Counted from the first letter of the stretch, positions 7,925 through 15,293 are shown. The stretch: DNA of 20,264 nucleotides from an uncultured Eubacteriales bacterium (GCA_900545455.1 UQZF01000030.1:1-20264), one strand, 5' to 3'. The notes: generated by a model not told the origin, from the sequence alone. Numbers and translations are program-made.

Positions 7925-8545
7925 ATGGTTAGTTCAAAAAAACAATTCAGCCTGGCACGCCGGGAGGCGCAGGAGAAGCTGCTAAGAGTGTATAAGTCTT
8001 ATTATAATATTCACAGATTTGACGGCGGTGAATCTGCAGTCCGCGAGGGCGGTTCAGTGAAAGGAAAGACGGATGAACAGGTTAGTCTCTGCATAGAACA
8101 GGAAGAGTATCCCTTGATTGCGAGATGTGATTTTTTTGAACACTCACAGAAATATGTCATTTCACAGAAGGCTGAGCTGTGGTCGGCAGACAGGGAAGAA
8201 TTCCTGTATCTGTTCAGTATGCCGGAACTTACCATGGATTTATTTGAGAAATGTAAGAATTATGTGTGTGAGGATGGCATGGAACGTATCAATGTCGGAC
8301 CGGGTCACATGTACACATATCTTACAGCGGTCTTTCTGTGTGATTCATGTGATAACGAAGTGGTTCGCGCAGTCAAAAAGACACGCATTTACAAAAGTTT
8401 TCATTTTTCGCTCCACGGCTGGATGGATTATCACAATGTTGTGGCTGTCTTTGATAACTCTCTTATTGACAGTAATTTTTCCGGAAAATCTTCAGCGAAA
8501 TTTATGAAAAAAATATTTTATCACAAAAAGGAAAAGGAGAGTTAA
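7925..8545 (+). CDS. Uncharacterised soluble protein paired with cstA (possibly DUF8052-like)
   Basis: A 206-aa protein I do not recognise with certainty. It has a basic Ser/Lys/Gln-rich N-terminus, a middle strand-rich segment (ARCDFFEHSQKYVISQKAELWSADREEFLYLF) and a C-terminal part ending in a Lys-rich tail. No signal peptide or membrane helix is seen. The pattern of a charged strand followed by KYxxSxKAxxW and a later helix recalls the clostridial DUF8052 family from memory, but this is tentative. I start at ATG 7925, which has AAAGG nine bases upstream; an in-frame ATG at 7907 (six more residues) lacks a ribosome site. It ends two bases before cstA and carries the cstA ribosome site (AAAAGGAGAG) in its last codons, so the two are surely co-transcribed and it may act with the transporter. 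Confidence 0.72.
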   Translation: MVSSKKQFSLARREAQEKLLRVYKSYYNIHRFDGGESAVREGGSVKGKTDEQVSLCIEQEEYPLIARCDFFEHSQKYVISQKAELWSADREEFLYLFSMPELTMDLFEKCKNYVCEDGMERINVGPGHMYTYLTAVFLCDSCDNEVVRAVKKTRIYKSFHFSLHGWMDYHNVVAVFDNSLIDSNFSGKSSAKFMKKIFYHKKEKES

Positions 8546-8547
8546 AA

Positions 8548-10287
8548 ATGAATTCATTATTACTTCTCTTAATCTGTATTGCAATCCTTCTCTGTGGTTA
8601 TGTTTTCTACGGAAGATGGCTCTGCAAGCAGTGGGGTGTAGGCGAAGGCAACACTCCGACACCGGCACATGAGTTAGAGGACGGTGTAGATTATGTTCCG
8701 GCGAAGGCGCCTGTTCTTATGGGACATCATTTTTCATCTATAGCAGGTGCAGGACCTATCACAGGACCTATCGGGGCAGCTATTTTCGGCTGGGTTCCTG
8801 TTGTTCTCTGGGTTTTAGTCGGTGGTATTTTCTTTGGTGGTGTGCATGATTTTGGTGCGTTGTTTGCATCCATTCGCCACAAAGGACAGTCAATCGGTGA
8901 GATTATTTCCGCAAATATGGGTAGAAGAGCAAAAAGACTTTTCATTATTTTTGCATACCTTACCCTCATTCTTGTTGTAGCTGCGTTTGCATCAATTGTT
9001 GCAGGTACTTTCGGTACGACAAATGCTGCAGGAGCTGCTGTAAGCGAAGCGGTTAAAGATACCAATGCTTCTGTTGCAATGGTTTCCCTTCTTTTTATCG
9101 TAATTGCGATAATATTCGGTTTCCTTGTATACAGACGTAACGTACCTATGGGTGTTGCAACAATTATTGGTGTACTTGCCATTGTTGCATGTATGGCAAT
9201 CGGTATGAACTTCCATCCTATTTACCTTTCATATAAGGCATGGATGATTATTGTAGGTTTCTACATTGCAATAGCCTCCGTAACGCCTGTATGGATTTTA
9301 CTCCAGCCTCGTGATTACTTAAGCTCATTCCTTCTCTATGCAATGCTTGCTGTTGCACTTGTCGGAGTAGTGGTATCGCATGCTAATTTAGGTGGTGCGG
9401 ACGGACTTCAGGCATTCGAAGGATTTGCTATTGATAACGGCAATGGTGTACAGTATATGTTCCCTGTTCTCTTCACAACGGTTGCTTGTGGTGCCATTTC
9501 GGGATTCCATTCACTTGTATCCTCGGGTACAACATCAAAGCAGCTTGATAAAGAGAAGGATGCGAAGCCTATTGCTTACGGCGGAATGCTTCTTGAGTGT
9601 GTACTTGCTGTTGTGACTGTATGTGCAATCAACTTTGCATACAAGTATAATGCAGCTAATCCTGATACAAAGCTTGTAGGTGCAACAGGTATTTTTGCCG
9701 GCGGTATCGCTAACATGTACGCAGGACTCGGTCCTAAGGCTGTTACAATTTTAAGAACATTGCTTACACTTACATATTCAGCCTTCTGTCTTACATCTCT
9801 TGATACTGCAACACGTCTTGCACGTTTCATGTTCCAGGAGTTCTGGCTTGAGCCGGGACAGACAGCTAAGGATGTAAAGCAGGGTTGGAAAAAAGTCCTT
9901 GTTAATCCTTACTTTGCAACAATTCTTACCGTTGTACTCGGAGTTGCTCTTGGTATGACAGGATACTCCAAGATTTGGGGACTTTTCGGTGCCGCCAATC
10001 AGCTCCTTGCAGGTATTGGTCTTTTAGCTGTAGCTGCTTGGCTTGCTAACTGCGGTAAGAACAACAAGATGTTCTTAATCCCAATGGCATTCATGATTGT
10101 TGTTACAATCTGTTCATTATGTCTTACAATAAAGAATCAGATTGGCATAATTGCAAAGGGTGGAGCTGACTGGGGACCATGGGCTCAGGCAATTATCGGA
10201 GCACTTCTTGTAGTTCTCGCAATCTTCCTTGTAATTGAAGGCTGGGATACATTATTCGGAAAGAAGAAAAAAGCTGCCGCAAAATAA
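8548..10287 (+). CDS. cstA: Carbon starvation protein CstA family transporter
   Basis: A polytopic membrane protein of 579 aa with more than a dozen hydrophobic segments. The family is linked to peptide and pyruvate uptake under carbon limitation; which of these applies here cannot be told. The CstA signature is clear: PVLMGHHFSSIAGAGPITGP at residues 55-75, the GGVHDFGALFASIRHKGQSIGE loop, WILLQPRDYLSSFLLY, GFHSLVSSGTTSKQ and SLDTATRLARFMFQEF. It ends with a Lys-rich cytoplasmic tail (GKKKKAAAK). The size is that of shorter Gram-positive members; E. coli CstA is about 700 aa. It starts two bases after the unknown 206-aa gene and is followed by a strong terminator, so the pair forms a unit. 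Confidence 0.95.
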   Translation: MNSLLLLLICIAILLCGYVFYGRWLCKQWGVGEGNTPTPAHELEDGVDYVPAKAPVLMGHHFSSIAGAGPITGPIGAAIFGWVPVVLWVLVGGIFFGGVHDFGALFASIRHKGQSIGEIISANMGRRAKRLFIIFAYLTLILVVAAFASIVAGTFGTTNAAGAAVSEAVKDTNASVAMVSLLFIVIAIIFGFLVYRRNVPMGVATIIGVLAIVACMAIGMNFHPIYLSYKAWMIIVGFYIAIASVTPVWILLQPRDYLSSFLLYAMLAVALVGVVVSHANLGGADGLQAFEGFAIDNGNGVQYMFPVLFTTVACGAISGFHSLVSSGTTSKQLDKEKDAKPIAYGGMLLECVLAVVTVCAINFAYKYNAANPDTKLVGATGIFAGGIANMYAGLGPKAVTILRTLLTLTYSAFCLTSLDTATRLARFMFQEFWLEPGQTAKDVKQGWKKVLVNPYFATILTVVLGVALGMTGYSKIWGLFGAANQLLAGIGLLAVAAWLANCGKNNKMFLIPMAFMIVVTICSLCLTIKNQIGIIAKGGADWGPWAQAIIGALLVVLAIFLVIEGWDTLFGKKKKAAAK

Positions 10288-10323
10288 TTTGAGCGGATAA
10301 ATTACCAGTTGAATATGATTATT

Positions 10324-10373
10324 AACCGGGCTTGGACGTTGTACATTAAAAAATTCAAGCTCGGTTTTATTTT
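10324..10373 (+). terminator. Rho-independent terminator of cstA
   Basis: A 13-pair stem (10324-10336 AACCGGGCTTGGA with 10354-10366 TTCAAGCTCGGTT, two of the pairs G-U) with a 17-base loop is followed directly by TTTTATTTT. It lies 36 bases after the cstA stop. Confidence 0.85.
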
Positions 10374-10386
10374 GTACAAAAAAAGC

Positions 10387-10415
10387 TGGAAATTATCTGT
10401 AAATTGGTGTATAAT
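10387..10415 (+). promoter_or_regulatory. Probable sigma-A promoter for the kinase-like gene
   Basis: TGGAAA at 10387-10392, a 17-base spacer, then a perfect TATAAT at 10410-10415. It lies just after the cstA terminator and 59 bases before the next start codon. The -35 matches the consensus at four of six bases. Confidence 0.6.
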
Positions 10416-10474
10416 AATCTTTATCAAATAGAGTTATCTGCAAATTTGTGGATACATTGAAGGGAGCGGTTCAT

Positions 10475-11116
10475 ATGAGTAAACCATTAGTTATTACAAT
10501 AGGACGAGAGTACGGCAGTGCAGGTAGGGAAATCGGTAGAAAACTTGCTGCTGACTTAGGAATTAAGTGTTACGATAAGGAGCTGCTTGCATTAGCATCT
10601 AAGGAAAGTGGTATGTGTGAAGAACTTTTCCATAATCATGATGAGAAACCTACCAACAGTTTTTTGTATTCTCTTGTTATGGATACATATTCCATGGGAT
10701 ATTCGACATCTTCATTTATAGATATGCCGCTTAACCATAAGGTATTTCTTGCGCAGTTCGATGCAATCAAGAAGTTAGCGGACACGGAGAGTTGTATCAT
10801 TGTAGGCCGTTGTGCAGATTATGCTCTTGAGGAACATGACAATACGATTAAGGTGTTTATTAAAGCACAGATGGATGCGAAGGTAGCCAGAATCAAGAGA
10901 TTGTATGGATATACAGATGAGAAGGCTAAGGATTTATGTATAAAGACCGATAAGAAGAGAGCCAACTACTATAATTACTACTCAAGTAAAAAATGGGGAG
11001 ACTCTAAGAGCTATGACTTATGTATCGACAGCAGTATTTTAGGAGTGGATGGTACGGTAGAACTTCTTAAGCAGTATATCAAGACCAAGCAGGAGTTCGC
11101 AGGTGGTACGATTTAA
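10475..11116 (+). CDS. Cytidylate kinase-like family protein
   Basis: A 213-aa cytosolic P-loop protein of the cytidylate-kinase-like (Cmk-like) family, related to nucleoside monophosphate kinases but of unproven substrate. The N-terminal ITIGREYGSAGREIG (residues 7-21) is the modified P-loop of this family, lacking the GKS/T of true CMP kinases. It is followed by IKCYDKELL, CIIVGRCADYAL (about 109-120) and the lid-like stretch with KKRANYYNYYSSKKWGDSKSYDLCIDS, all typical. I use ATG 10475 with AGGGAGCGG upstream; a longer frame from 10448 lacks a site. It has its own promoter and lies 17 bases before an uncharacterised membrane protein. A second, canonical cmk would be expected elsewhere in the genome. 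Confidence 0.88.
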   Translation: MSKPLVITIGREYGSAGREIGRKLAADLGIKCYDKELLALASKESGMCEELFHNHDEKPTNSFLYSLVMDTYSMGYSTSSFIDMPLNHKVFLAQFDAIKKLADTESCIIVGRCADYALEEHDNTIKVFIKAQMDAKVARIKRLYGYTDEKAKDLCIKTDKKRANYYNYYSSKKWGDSKSYDLCIDSSILGVDGTVELLKQYIKTKQEFAGGTI

Positions 11117-11133
11117 CCGAAAGAGCAGGATTT

Positions 11134-12588
11134 ATGTATTATAAGAAGAGTAAGAGCTTTTTAAGAAGCATCAGAAACAACAATAATAATAAGACATATT
11201 ATGTTTTGATAGTGTTAATGCTGGCAGCAATTGGTATAATTGCTGCTAGTATTATCTTGCGGGGACGTGACAATCGGAACGATGACTGCATAATGGACAG
11301 AACTACAATAGCGGAGGAAACCACGGAGACTACGGGAGAGAGTGGGGAAAATTATGTCTCGTCAGGACATTATGTAATCTATATATTGGTTGATGACGGC
11401 ATCACGGCGGTGTGCAGGATGGATGATGCGGGAAATATTATTGAGGTTGTCAACGCGGCAAAATGCGCAATCGGAGATAATGTGAGAGATTACGCCCAAA
11501 AGCGCAGCGAGACAGTGCTCAGTCAGCTTTCGGTTGTTCCGACCAAGGCTATCTGGAAGGAGATAAGCCCGGATACGTCAGATGATGCAGAGACGAACAG
11601 TTATTTTGTGCAGTACTATTCAATGATTAATGGTATCGAATTTCATTCGGCACTGTATTCAGAGAATGGCAACTATAATTCGATTGTAAAAGAATCATAC
11701 AACACTATAAGCGGATATGAAAACGGCAATGATACGGCAGGTTCAGACGGTCGGCTTACGGAGCCTGTAAGCGGAATAACAATGAGCGCTGCAAGTGCTC
11801 ATTGGTTTTATGAGAATGTTCCCGGAACTACAGATATATATGTATGCGAAAGCCTGCAGAACAGCAGTTTGAGCAGCATGGTATTTGCCGATGGAAGTGG
11901 AGTTACATCGGATTCAATTAATAATGCGCTTTACAGCTCGGTTGACGGTCAATATATGCAGAATGGAGAAATGCCTGGGATTCCGCGGGGATTTCACTGT
12001 GATCCGACCGATGAGCAGGCTAATTATATATTCAGTCCTTACAAGCTGGGGGCAATCAACAATGTGTCAGACAAGATTGTCGAGATGGGGCAGATAGCTT
12101 ATTCATTTATAAGTGAGGAAAGTCCTCTTGTACGCATTATATTTAACGATGTGACATTGACATCTGAGGAGGGTGTAGACATATCTGAGTATCTTATTGC
12201 TGAAGCAGATGTGAGTATGTATGTTGATGCACAGATTGCAGGAATGAATGTCAACGGATTTCTTCTTCCGGGAGATTATGTGGTAAGATTTAGTGCAGCT
12301 GATAAGTACGGAACAGTTCTCGAGCAGAGCTGTTATCTCCATGTAGTTGATACAACAGCACCTGTAATCTCGTTGAACCGTGAAATAACGGAAATTAACA
12401 GGGCGCAGATTGAAAATCCTGAGTATATACGAGATATGGTTACGGTAACAGAGTTATGTAAACTAACTGACGATGGAATGACATATACGCTGACGGAGGA
12501 TGGTGATAATGTGCATATAACATTTTCTGCTTCTGATGTGTATGGAAATATTGGAACTCTGGATATAGACTTAAAGAGGGTGGATTAA
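11134..12588 (+). CDS. Uncharacterised membrane-anchored extracytoplasmic protein
   Basis: A 484-aa protein I cannot assign to a family. It has a basic, Asn-rich cytoplasmic start (KKSKSFLRSIRNNNNNK), a single transmembrane helix at about residues 21-43, then a Thr/Glu/Ser-rich linker (TTIAEETTETTGESGE) and a long exported region. The last ~110 residues look like one or two Ig-like beta domains: GFLLPGDYVVRFSAADKYGT, YLHVVDTTAPVISL and DNVHITFSASDVYGNIGTL, with the DTTAPVI and SASDVYGN patterns common in bacterial Ig-like repeats. Two Cys occur at matching places in the exported part. The start at 11134 follows AGCAGGA. Its last codons form the left arm of the shared terminator. A surface or wall-facing role is inference only. 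Confidence 0.7.
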   Translation: MYYKKSKSFLRSIRNNNNNKTYYVLIVLMLAAIGIIAASIILRGRDNRNDDCIMDRTTIAEETTETTGESGENYVSSGHYVIYILVDDGITAVCRMDDAGNIIEVVNAAKCAIGDNVRDYAQKRSETVLSQLSVVPTKAIWKEISPDTSDDAETNSYFVQYYSMINGIEFHSALYSENGNYNSIVKESYNTISGYENGNDTAGSDGRLTEPVSGITMSAASAHWFYENVPGTTDIYVCESLQNSSLSSMVFADGSGVTSDSINNALYSSVDGQYMQNGEMPGIPRGFHCDPTDEQANYIFSPYKLGAINNVSDKIVEMGQIAYSFISEESPLVRIIFNDVTLTSEEGVDISEYLIAEADVSMYVDAQIAGMNVNGFLLPGDYVVRFSAADKYGTVLEQSCYLHVVDTTAPVISLNREITEINRAQIENPEYIRDMVTVTELCKLTDDGMTYTLTEDGDNVHITFSASDVYGNIGTLDIDLKRVD

Positions 12589-12599
12589 ATATCCACCCT
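12577..12599. terminator. Bidirectional terminator with the stop codon in its loop
   Basis: A perfect 9-bp stem (AGGGTGGAT at 12577-12585 with ATCCACCCT at 12591-12599) has a 5-base loop that contains the TAA stop of the upstream gene (12586-12588). It is followed by TATTTATTA on the plus strand, and the convergent recombinase stop lies 7 bases beyond. Confidence 0.75.
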
Positions 12600-12605
12600 T
12601 ATTTA

Positions 12606-13652
12606 TTATCTGTGCCTTATTGTAACCGCATCCTTGACGCTCTTTTTGCGATCCTCCTCAAGTTCCGCGTAATGCTTTCTTGTTGTGTTGACATCGCTAT
12701 GTCCCAATACATCCGCTACAAGATAGATGTCGCCGGTTTCTTTATACAGATTGGTTCCGTAGGTGCTTCTAAGCTTGTGCGGGGTGATGTGTTTTCCGGT
12801 TACGGTTGACGCATATTTTTTTACAAGAAGTTCAACGCTGCGGACGGTTATTCGTCTGCGCTGTGAAGAAAGAAAGAGTGCGTTTTTGTGACCTTCCAAT
12901 GCATCAATCTCATCGCGTTCCTCCATATAGTCCAGGAGAGCCTGTCTGACTTCTTCACCATAGTATACAAAGGATTCGTAACCGCCTTTCCTGACTATCT
13001 TAATTCGGTCATTGATATAGTCGACATCTTCAAGGTTGATTCCGACACACTCAGATACACGCATTCCTGTGCCCAGCAGAAGGGTGAGAATAGCCATGTC
13101 ACGGACCTTAAGCTTGTCGTGGCATTCAGCTTGTTTTTTTGTCAACCTGTCGCCGCTCTCGACCACATTAAGTAAATCATCAACCTCGTCGTTATCAAGC
13201 CTTATAATCTGCTTTTTGTGAAGCTTTGGCATATCCACCTGCAATACGGGATTCTCATCAATAATTCTGTTTTTATGAAAATAATGATACATTGAGCGCA
13301 GTGCCGACAGCTTGCGCTTGACCGCGCGCTCATCGTTGGTGTATTCGTGACCGTTCTTTACATAGTATTTGAGATAATCGAGATATTCCTCGATGTCCTG
13401 TGCGTTAAGCTGTGACAGAACATCAATGCCGATGTCATGCATGTCGGTGTTTTTGTATGTACTGTTGTTGTCCTTGACATACTCAAAGAAAGTTCTAAGG
13501 TCAATCGCATAGCCAATCTGGGTTCGCGGAGCCGTCGAGTTCTCAATTCCGCGGAAGTAATCCCTGAGAAACTTAGGTAGTTCGCTCTGAAGCTGTCTGA
13601 GCTCTAAAGTACATTTGTTACGTTCCTGTTCGTGATAAGTTTTTTCTGCCAT
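12606..13652 (-). CDS. Tyrosine recombinase, Xer type (possibly XerS-like)
   Basis: Site-specific DNA recombinase of 348 aa. An N-terminal SAM-like core-binding domain (about residues 22-130) is followed by the catalytic domain, in which all catalytic residues are visible: Arg198 (GTGMRVSE), Lys222 (IVRKGG), His292 and Arg295 (HKLR), His318 (LGHSD) and the nucleophile Tyr328 (HYAELE). The N-terminal stretch ELPKFLRDYF is longer than in XerC/XerD (about 300 aa) and recalls single-recombinase XerS proteins of streptococci; a chromosome-dimer role is therefore plausible but not shown. No phage or transposon genes adjoin it, so a housekeeping rather than mobile role is favoured. Its ribosome site is weak (AAAGGTTGG about 9 bases upstream). 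A 28-bp palindrome lies about 50 bases upstream of its start. Confidence 0.85.
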   Translation of the reverse strand: MAEKTYHEQERNKCTLELRQLQSELPKFLRDYFRGIENSTAPRTQIGYAIDLRTFFEYVKDNNSTYKNTDMHDIGIDVLSQLNAQDIEEYLDYLKYYVKNGHEYTNDERAVKRKLSALRSMYHYFHKNRIIDENPVLQVDMPKLHKKQIIRLDNDEVDDLLNVVESGDRLTKKQAECHDKLKVRDMAILTLLLGTGMRVSECVGINLEDVDYINDRIKIVRKGGYESFVYYGEEVRQALLDYMEERDEIDALEGHKNALFLSSQRRRITVRSVELLVKKYASTVTGKHITPHKLRSTYGTNLYKETGDIYLVADVLGHSDVNTTRKHYAELEEDRKKSVKDAVTIRHR

Positions 13653-13702
13653 AAATTAAGTCCAACCTTTAAAATGCTGATAAATAACAAAATACGGACA
13701 CA

Positions 13703-13730
13703 TATTCGTTAAACCTGAGTTTAACGAATA
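13703..13730. repeat. 28-bp perfect inverted repeat (12-4-12, or 11-6-11) upstream of the recombinase
   Basis: The left arm TATTCGTTAAAC (13703-13714) and right arm GTTTAACGAATA (13719-13730) are exact reverse complements around CTGA. No T-run follows on either strand, so a terminator is unlikely. Read as 11-6-11 it has the size and spacing of a Xer recombination site, although it does not match known dif arms by eye. An operator for a dimeric repressor is the main alternative. Confidence 0.7.
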
Positions 13731-13741
13731 GTTATATATTG

Positions 13742-13786
13742 CCCCACCAAGAGGCTTCAACCTTATTTTGGTGGCTGGTTCGGCAA
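13742..13786 (-). other. Imperfect hairpin downstream of the DEAD-box helicase
   Basis: On the minus strand, just after the helicase stop, TTGCC and CCACCAA (separated by GAACCAG) pair with TTGGTGG and GGCAA, giving a 5+7-bp stem with a one-sided bulge. It may act as a weak terminator or 3'-end stabiliser. The following CAATATATAA is a poor U-tract, so intrinsic termination is uncertain. Confidence 0.4.
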
Positions 13787-14938
13787 TTATTTTGCTACTA
13801 GTCGTCCCTGATACAGGGTTCTTTCTACCATGTTTATTGATAAGTCCTTCTGGAACTTTTTGACTTTGTTAAGTTCTCCGTCTGTGATTATTGAGATGCA
13901 CATTCCGGATTTGCCGTTGCGTCCGCATCGACCTGCGCGGTGAACATATTCAGTGGATTCCTCAGGCAGACTTATGTTGATGATTACATCCACATCGTCA
14001 AAATGCATGCCTCGTGCAGCATAATCTGAAGCTACGACATATTGAAGCTTGCCTGACATAAAGTCTTTGACAATATTTTTATTGCGAAATTTATTACCTT
14101 CAGCATGTAATGCGTCAACTTTATAGTTGTGATATTTGAGTTTTTGAGTAATTTCATCAATATCGTAACGCTTGTTTGCAAATATTATAGCCTTTGTGGC
14201 GTTAGATGCCTTTATAACCTTACGTACAGTCTCATTTTTGTCACGATGTTGACATACAACATAATAATGTTTGATGGATTCAGGTGTTGACACGATTCGG
14301 CTTGTTGAAAGCTTCATCACATCTAAACCTGTCTTTTCAAGGTTTTTCTGATATTTTTCTCCGTATGTTGCAGTAAAGAATAATGTCTGCACATCCCGGT
14401 AAAAACACTTTTTGAGTTCCATGCTGAGTTGTAGATTGTCCTTCTCAAGGAGCTTATCTGCTTCGTCGTATATAAGAAATTTACATTTGTGTGCAGGAAG
14501 TTTTTTTAGCAATATGAGCTCTTTGAGTCTTGCCGGGGTTCCGATAACAAACGCGGGCTTAGTCTTGAGCGATTCTGCCATACGCTGCATGTTAAAGTTG
14601 CCTACAGCGACGACCGCCTTGGCGTTAAAGTTTAAATTCTTGGACAACAGCTCTATCTGTCTGGAAATCTGGAAAGCCAGTTCCTTGGCTGGGACGGCAA
14701 TCACACATGTGAAGTCATGTGGCTGCTCCGCCGGTAATTTCATGAGATATTCATATACGGGAATAAGATATGCAAGTGTCTTTCCCGTACCTGTCTTGGC
14801 TCCTCCCGATACATTATGTCCCTCTATAATTTGAGGTATACATAAGCTCTGAATCTCGGTGAGTTCTGTAATGTTCTGGGCATTTAACGCTTTTCTTATT
14901 CTATGGTCTAACTGCTGTATTGTAAAATTTTCACTCAT
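13787..14938 (-). CDS. DEAD-box ATP-dependent RNA helicase
   Basis: ATP-driven RNA unwinding protein of 383 aa with both RecA-like domains and almost no extra tail. Motifs in order: Q motif around Gln30 (LTEIQSLCIP), Walker A AKTGTGKT at 47-54, PAKELAFQ (motif Ia), TPARLKEL (Ib), DEAD at 158-161 (LIYDEADKLL), FTAT at 188-191 in place of the usual SAT, IIFANKR (IV), VVASDYAARGMHF (V) and YVHRAGRCGRNG at 331-342 (VI). I start at ATG 14938 (AAAGG about 9 bases upstream); the frame open from 15022 is only translation of the adjacent repeat. It lies upstream of the recombinase with a 134-base gap. It could be a cold-shock or ribosome-assembly helicase; no C-terminal specificity domain is present to decide. 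Confidence 0.92.
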   Translation of the reverse strand: MSENFTIQQLDHRIRKALNAQNITELTEIQSLCIPQIIEGHNVSGGAKTGTGKTLAYLIPVYEYLMKLPAEQPHDFTCVIAVPAKELAFQISRQIELLSKNLNFNAKAVVAVGNFNMQRMAESLKTKPAFVIGTPARLKELILLKKLPAHKCKFLIYDEADKLLEKDNLQLSMELKKCFYRDVQTLFFTATYGEKYQKNLEKTGLDVMKLSTSRIVSTPESIKHYYVVCQHRDKNETVRKVIKASNATKAIIFANKRYDIDEITQKLKYHNYKVDALHAEGNKFRNKNIVKDFMSGKLQYVVASDYAARGMHFDDVDVIINISLPEESTEYVHRAGRCGRNGKSGMCISIITDGELNKVKKFQKDLSINMVERTLYQGRLVAK

Positions 14939-14970
14939 AATGATACCTTTCATAGTTGGATGCTGTTCAA

Positions 14971-15021
14971 AGCAGTGCACATCTCCAAAATCTTCGATTT
15001 TCTCGATGTTCGTGCTTCGCA
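14971..15021. repeat. Intergenic direct repeat, copy 1 (51 bp)
   Basis: It matches copy 2 at 47 of 51 positions by direct comparison. It carries a stem-loop AAAATC-TTC-GATTTT flanked by CATC/GATG, which also pair. It starts with AGCAGTGC and ends with CGTGCTTCGCA. Its edge is 33 bases from the helicase start, so it probably lies in the helicase mRNA leader. Confidence 0.85.
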
Positions 15022-15106
15022 TTGTTACTTAATATAATAACATTCGCAAATCGGGCTGTCGCCCTTTTTTGCTCATGTCTGTTTGTCAATTTGATAAATA
15101 TACTTG

Positions 15107-15157
15107 AGCAGTGCGCATCTCCAAAACCTGCGGTTTTCTCGATGTTCGTGCTTCGCA
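15107..15157. repeat. Intergenic direct repeat, copy 2 (51 bp)
   Basis: It differs from copy 1 at four positions. Two of these are a matched T-A to C-G exchange in the stem (AAAACC-TGC-GGTTTT here), one is in the loop and one lies outside the stem. GTGCG (15111-15115) also pairs with CGCAC (15154-15158), closing a larger hairpin. Confidence 0.85.
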
Positions 15158-15161
15158 CTAT

Positions 15162-15221
15162 CATCATATAAAAATATAACATTTCCCGTGCAAGCACGTC
15201 ATGTTATATTTTTATATGATG
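15162..15221. repeat. Long nested hairpin with a 21-bp perfect stem
   Basis: The arms at 15162-15182 (CATCATATA... to ...TAACAT) and 15201-15221 are exact reverse complements over 21 bases, with an 18-base centre holding a second hairpin, CGTGC-AA-GCACG. No T-run follows, so a simple terminator is less likely than a structural repeat. Confidence 0.85.
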
Positions 15222-15264
15222 GCACTGCTCATGCTTACGTTCATTATAACACGATTGTTGGTGG

Positions 15265-15293
15265 TTGACTATAAAAATATTACGATATATAAT
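15265..15293 (+). promoter_or_regulatory. Sigma-A promoter of the TtcA-like gene
   Basis: TTGACT at 15265-15270, an exact 17-base spacer and a perfect TATAAT at 15288-15293. Transcription would begin near 15300, giving a leader of about 30 bases before the start at 15329. It lies immediately outside the repeat element. Confidence 0.8.

Larger units (their letters stand above)
15106..15230. repeat. 125-bp MITE/REP-like element with terminal inverted repeats
   Basis: GAGCAGTGC (15106-15114) and GCACTGCTC (15222-15230) form 9-bp perfect terminal inverted repeats around repeat copy 2 and an inner 21-bp perfect stem (15162-15182 with 15201-15221). The stem loop itself contains CGTGC-AA-GCACG. It encodes nothing. 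A non-autonomous mobile element or an interspersed palindromic repeat is inferred from the architecture; no target-site duplication was established. Confidence 0.6.
14939..15264. other. Gene-free intergenic region filled by structured repeats
   Basis: No credible gene lies between the helicase start and the promoter of the TtcA-like gene. The short frames here are translations of the repeated sequence on the minus strand. The region holds two 51-bp repeat copies, a GGGC-TGTC-GCCC hairpin followed by six T (15053-15070), and a large nested hairpin (15162-15221). Both repeat units end near the sequence GCTCATG (15071-15077 and 15228-15234). A helicase promoter is not obvious; a weak candidate on the minus strand is TATATT at 15102-15097. 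Confidence 0.75.

Noticed and set aside
8727..9182. A 151-codon open frame on the minus strand inside cstA
   Set aside because: It is opposite to a clear membrane transporter frame and has low-complexity content expected from a shadow; no start signal.
12606..13652. Integrase of a prophage or integrative element
   Set aside because: Neighbouring genes are all housekeeping, no phage, conjugation or excisionase genes and no tRNA target are present, and the protein resembles chromosomal Xer recombinases.
14939..15022. Longer N-terminus for the DEAD-box helicase from an ATG at 15022
   Set aside because: The added residues are a translation of the intergenic repeat; a very similar peptide arises from copy 2 on the same strand, and a good ribosome site precedes ATG 14938.
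14971..15157. Two direct repeats considered as the start of a CRISPR array
   Set aside because: There are only two copies, 136 bp apart, with internal hairpins and no cas genes; the spacing and structure do not fit.
14956..15197. Short open frames on both strands in the helicase/TtcA-like intergenic region
   Set aside because: They consist of repeat and hairpin sequence, lack ribosome sites and have no recognisable domain.
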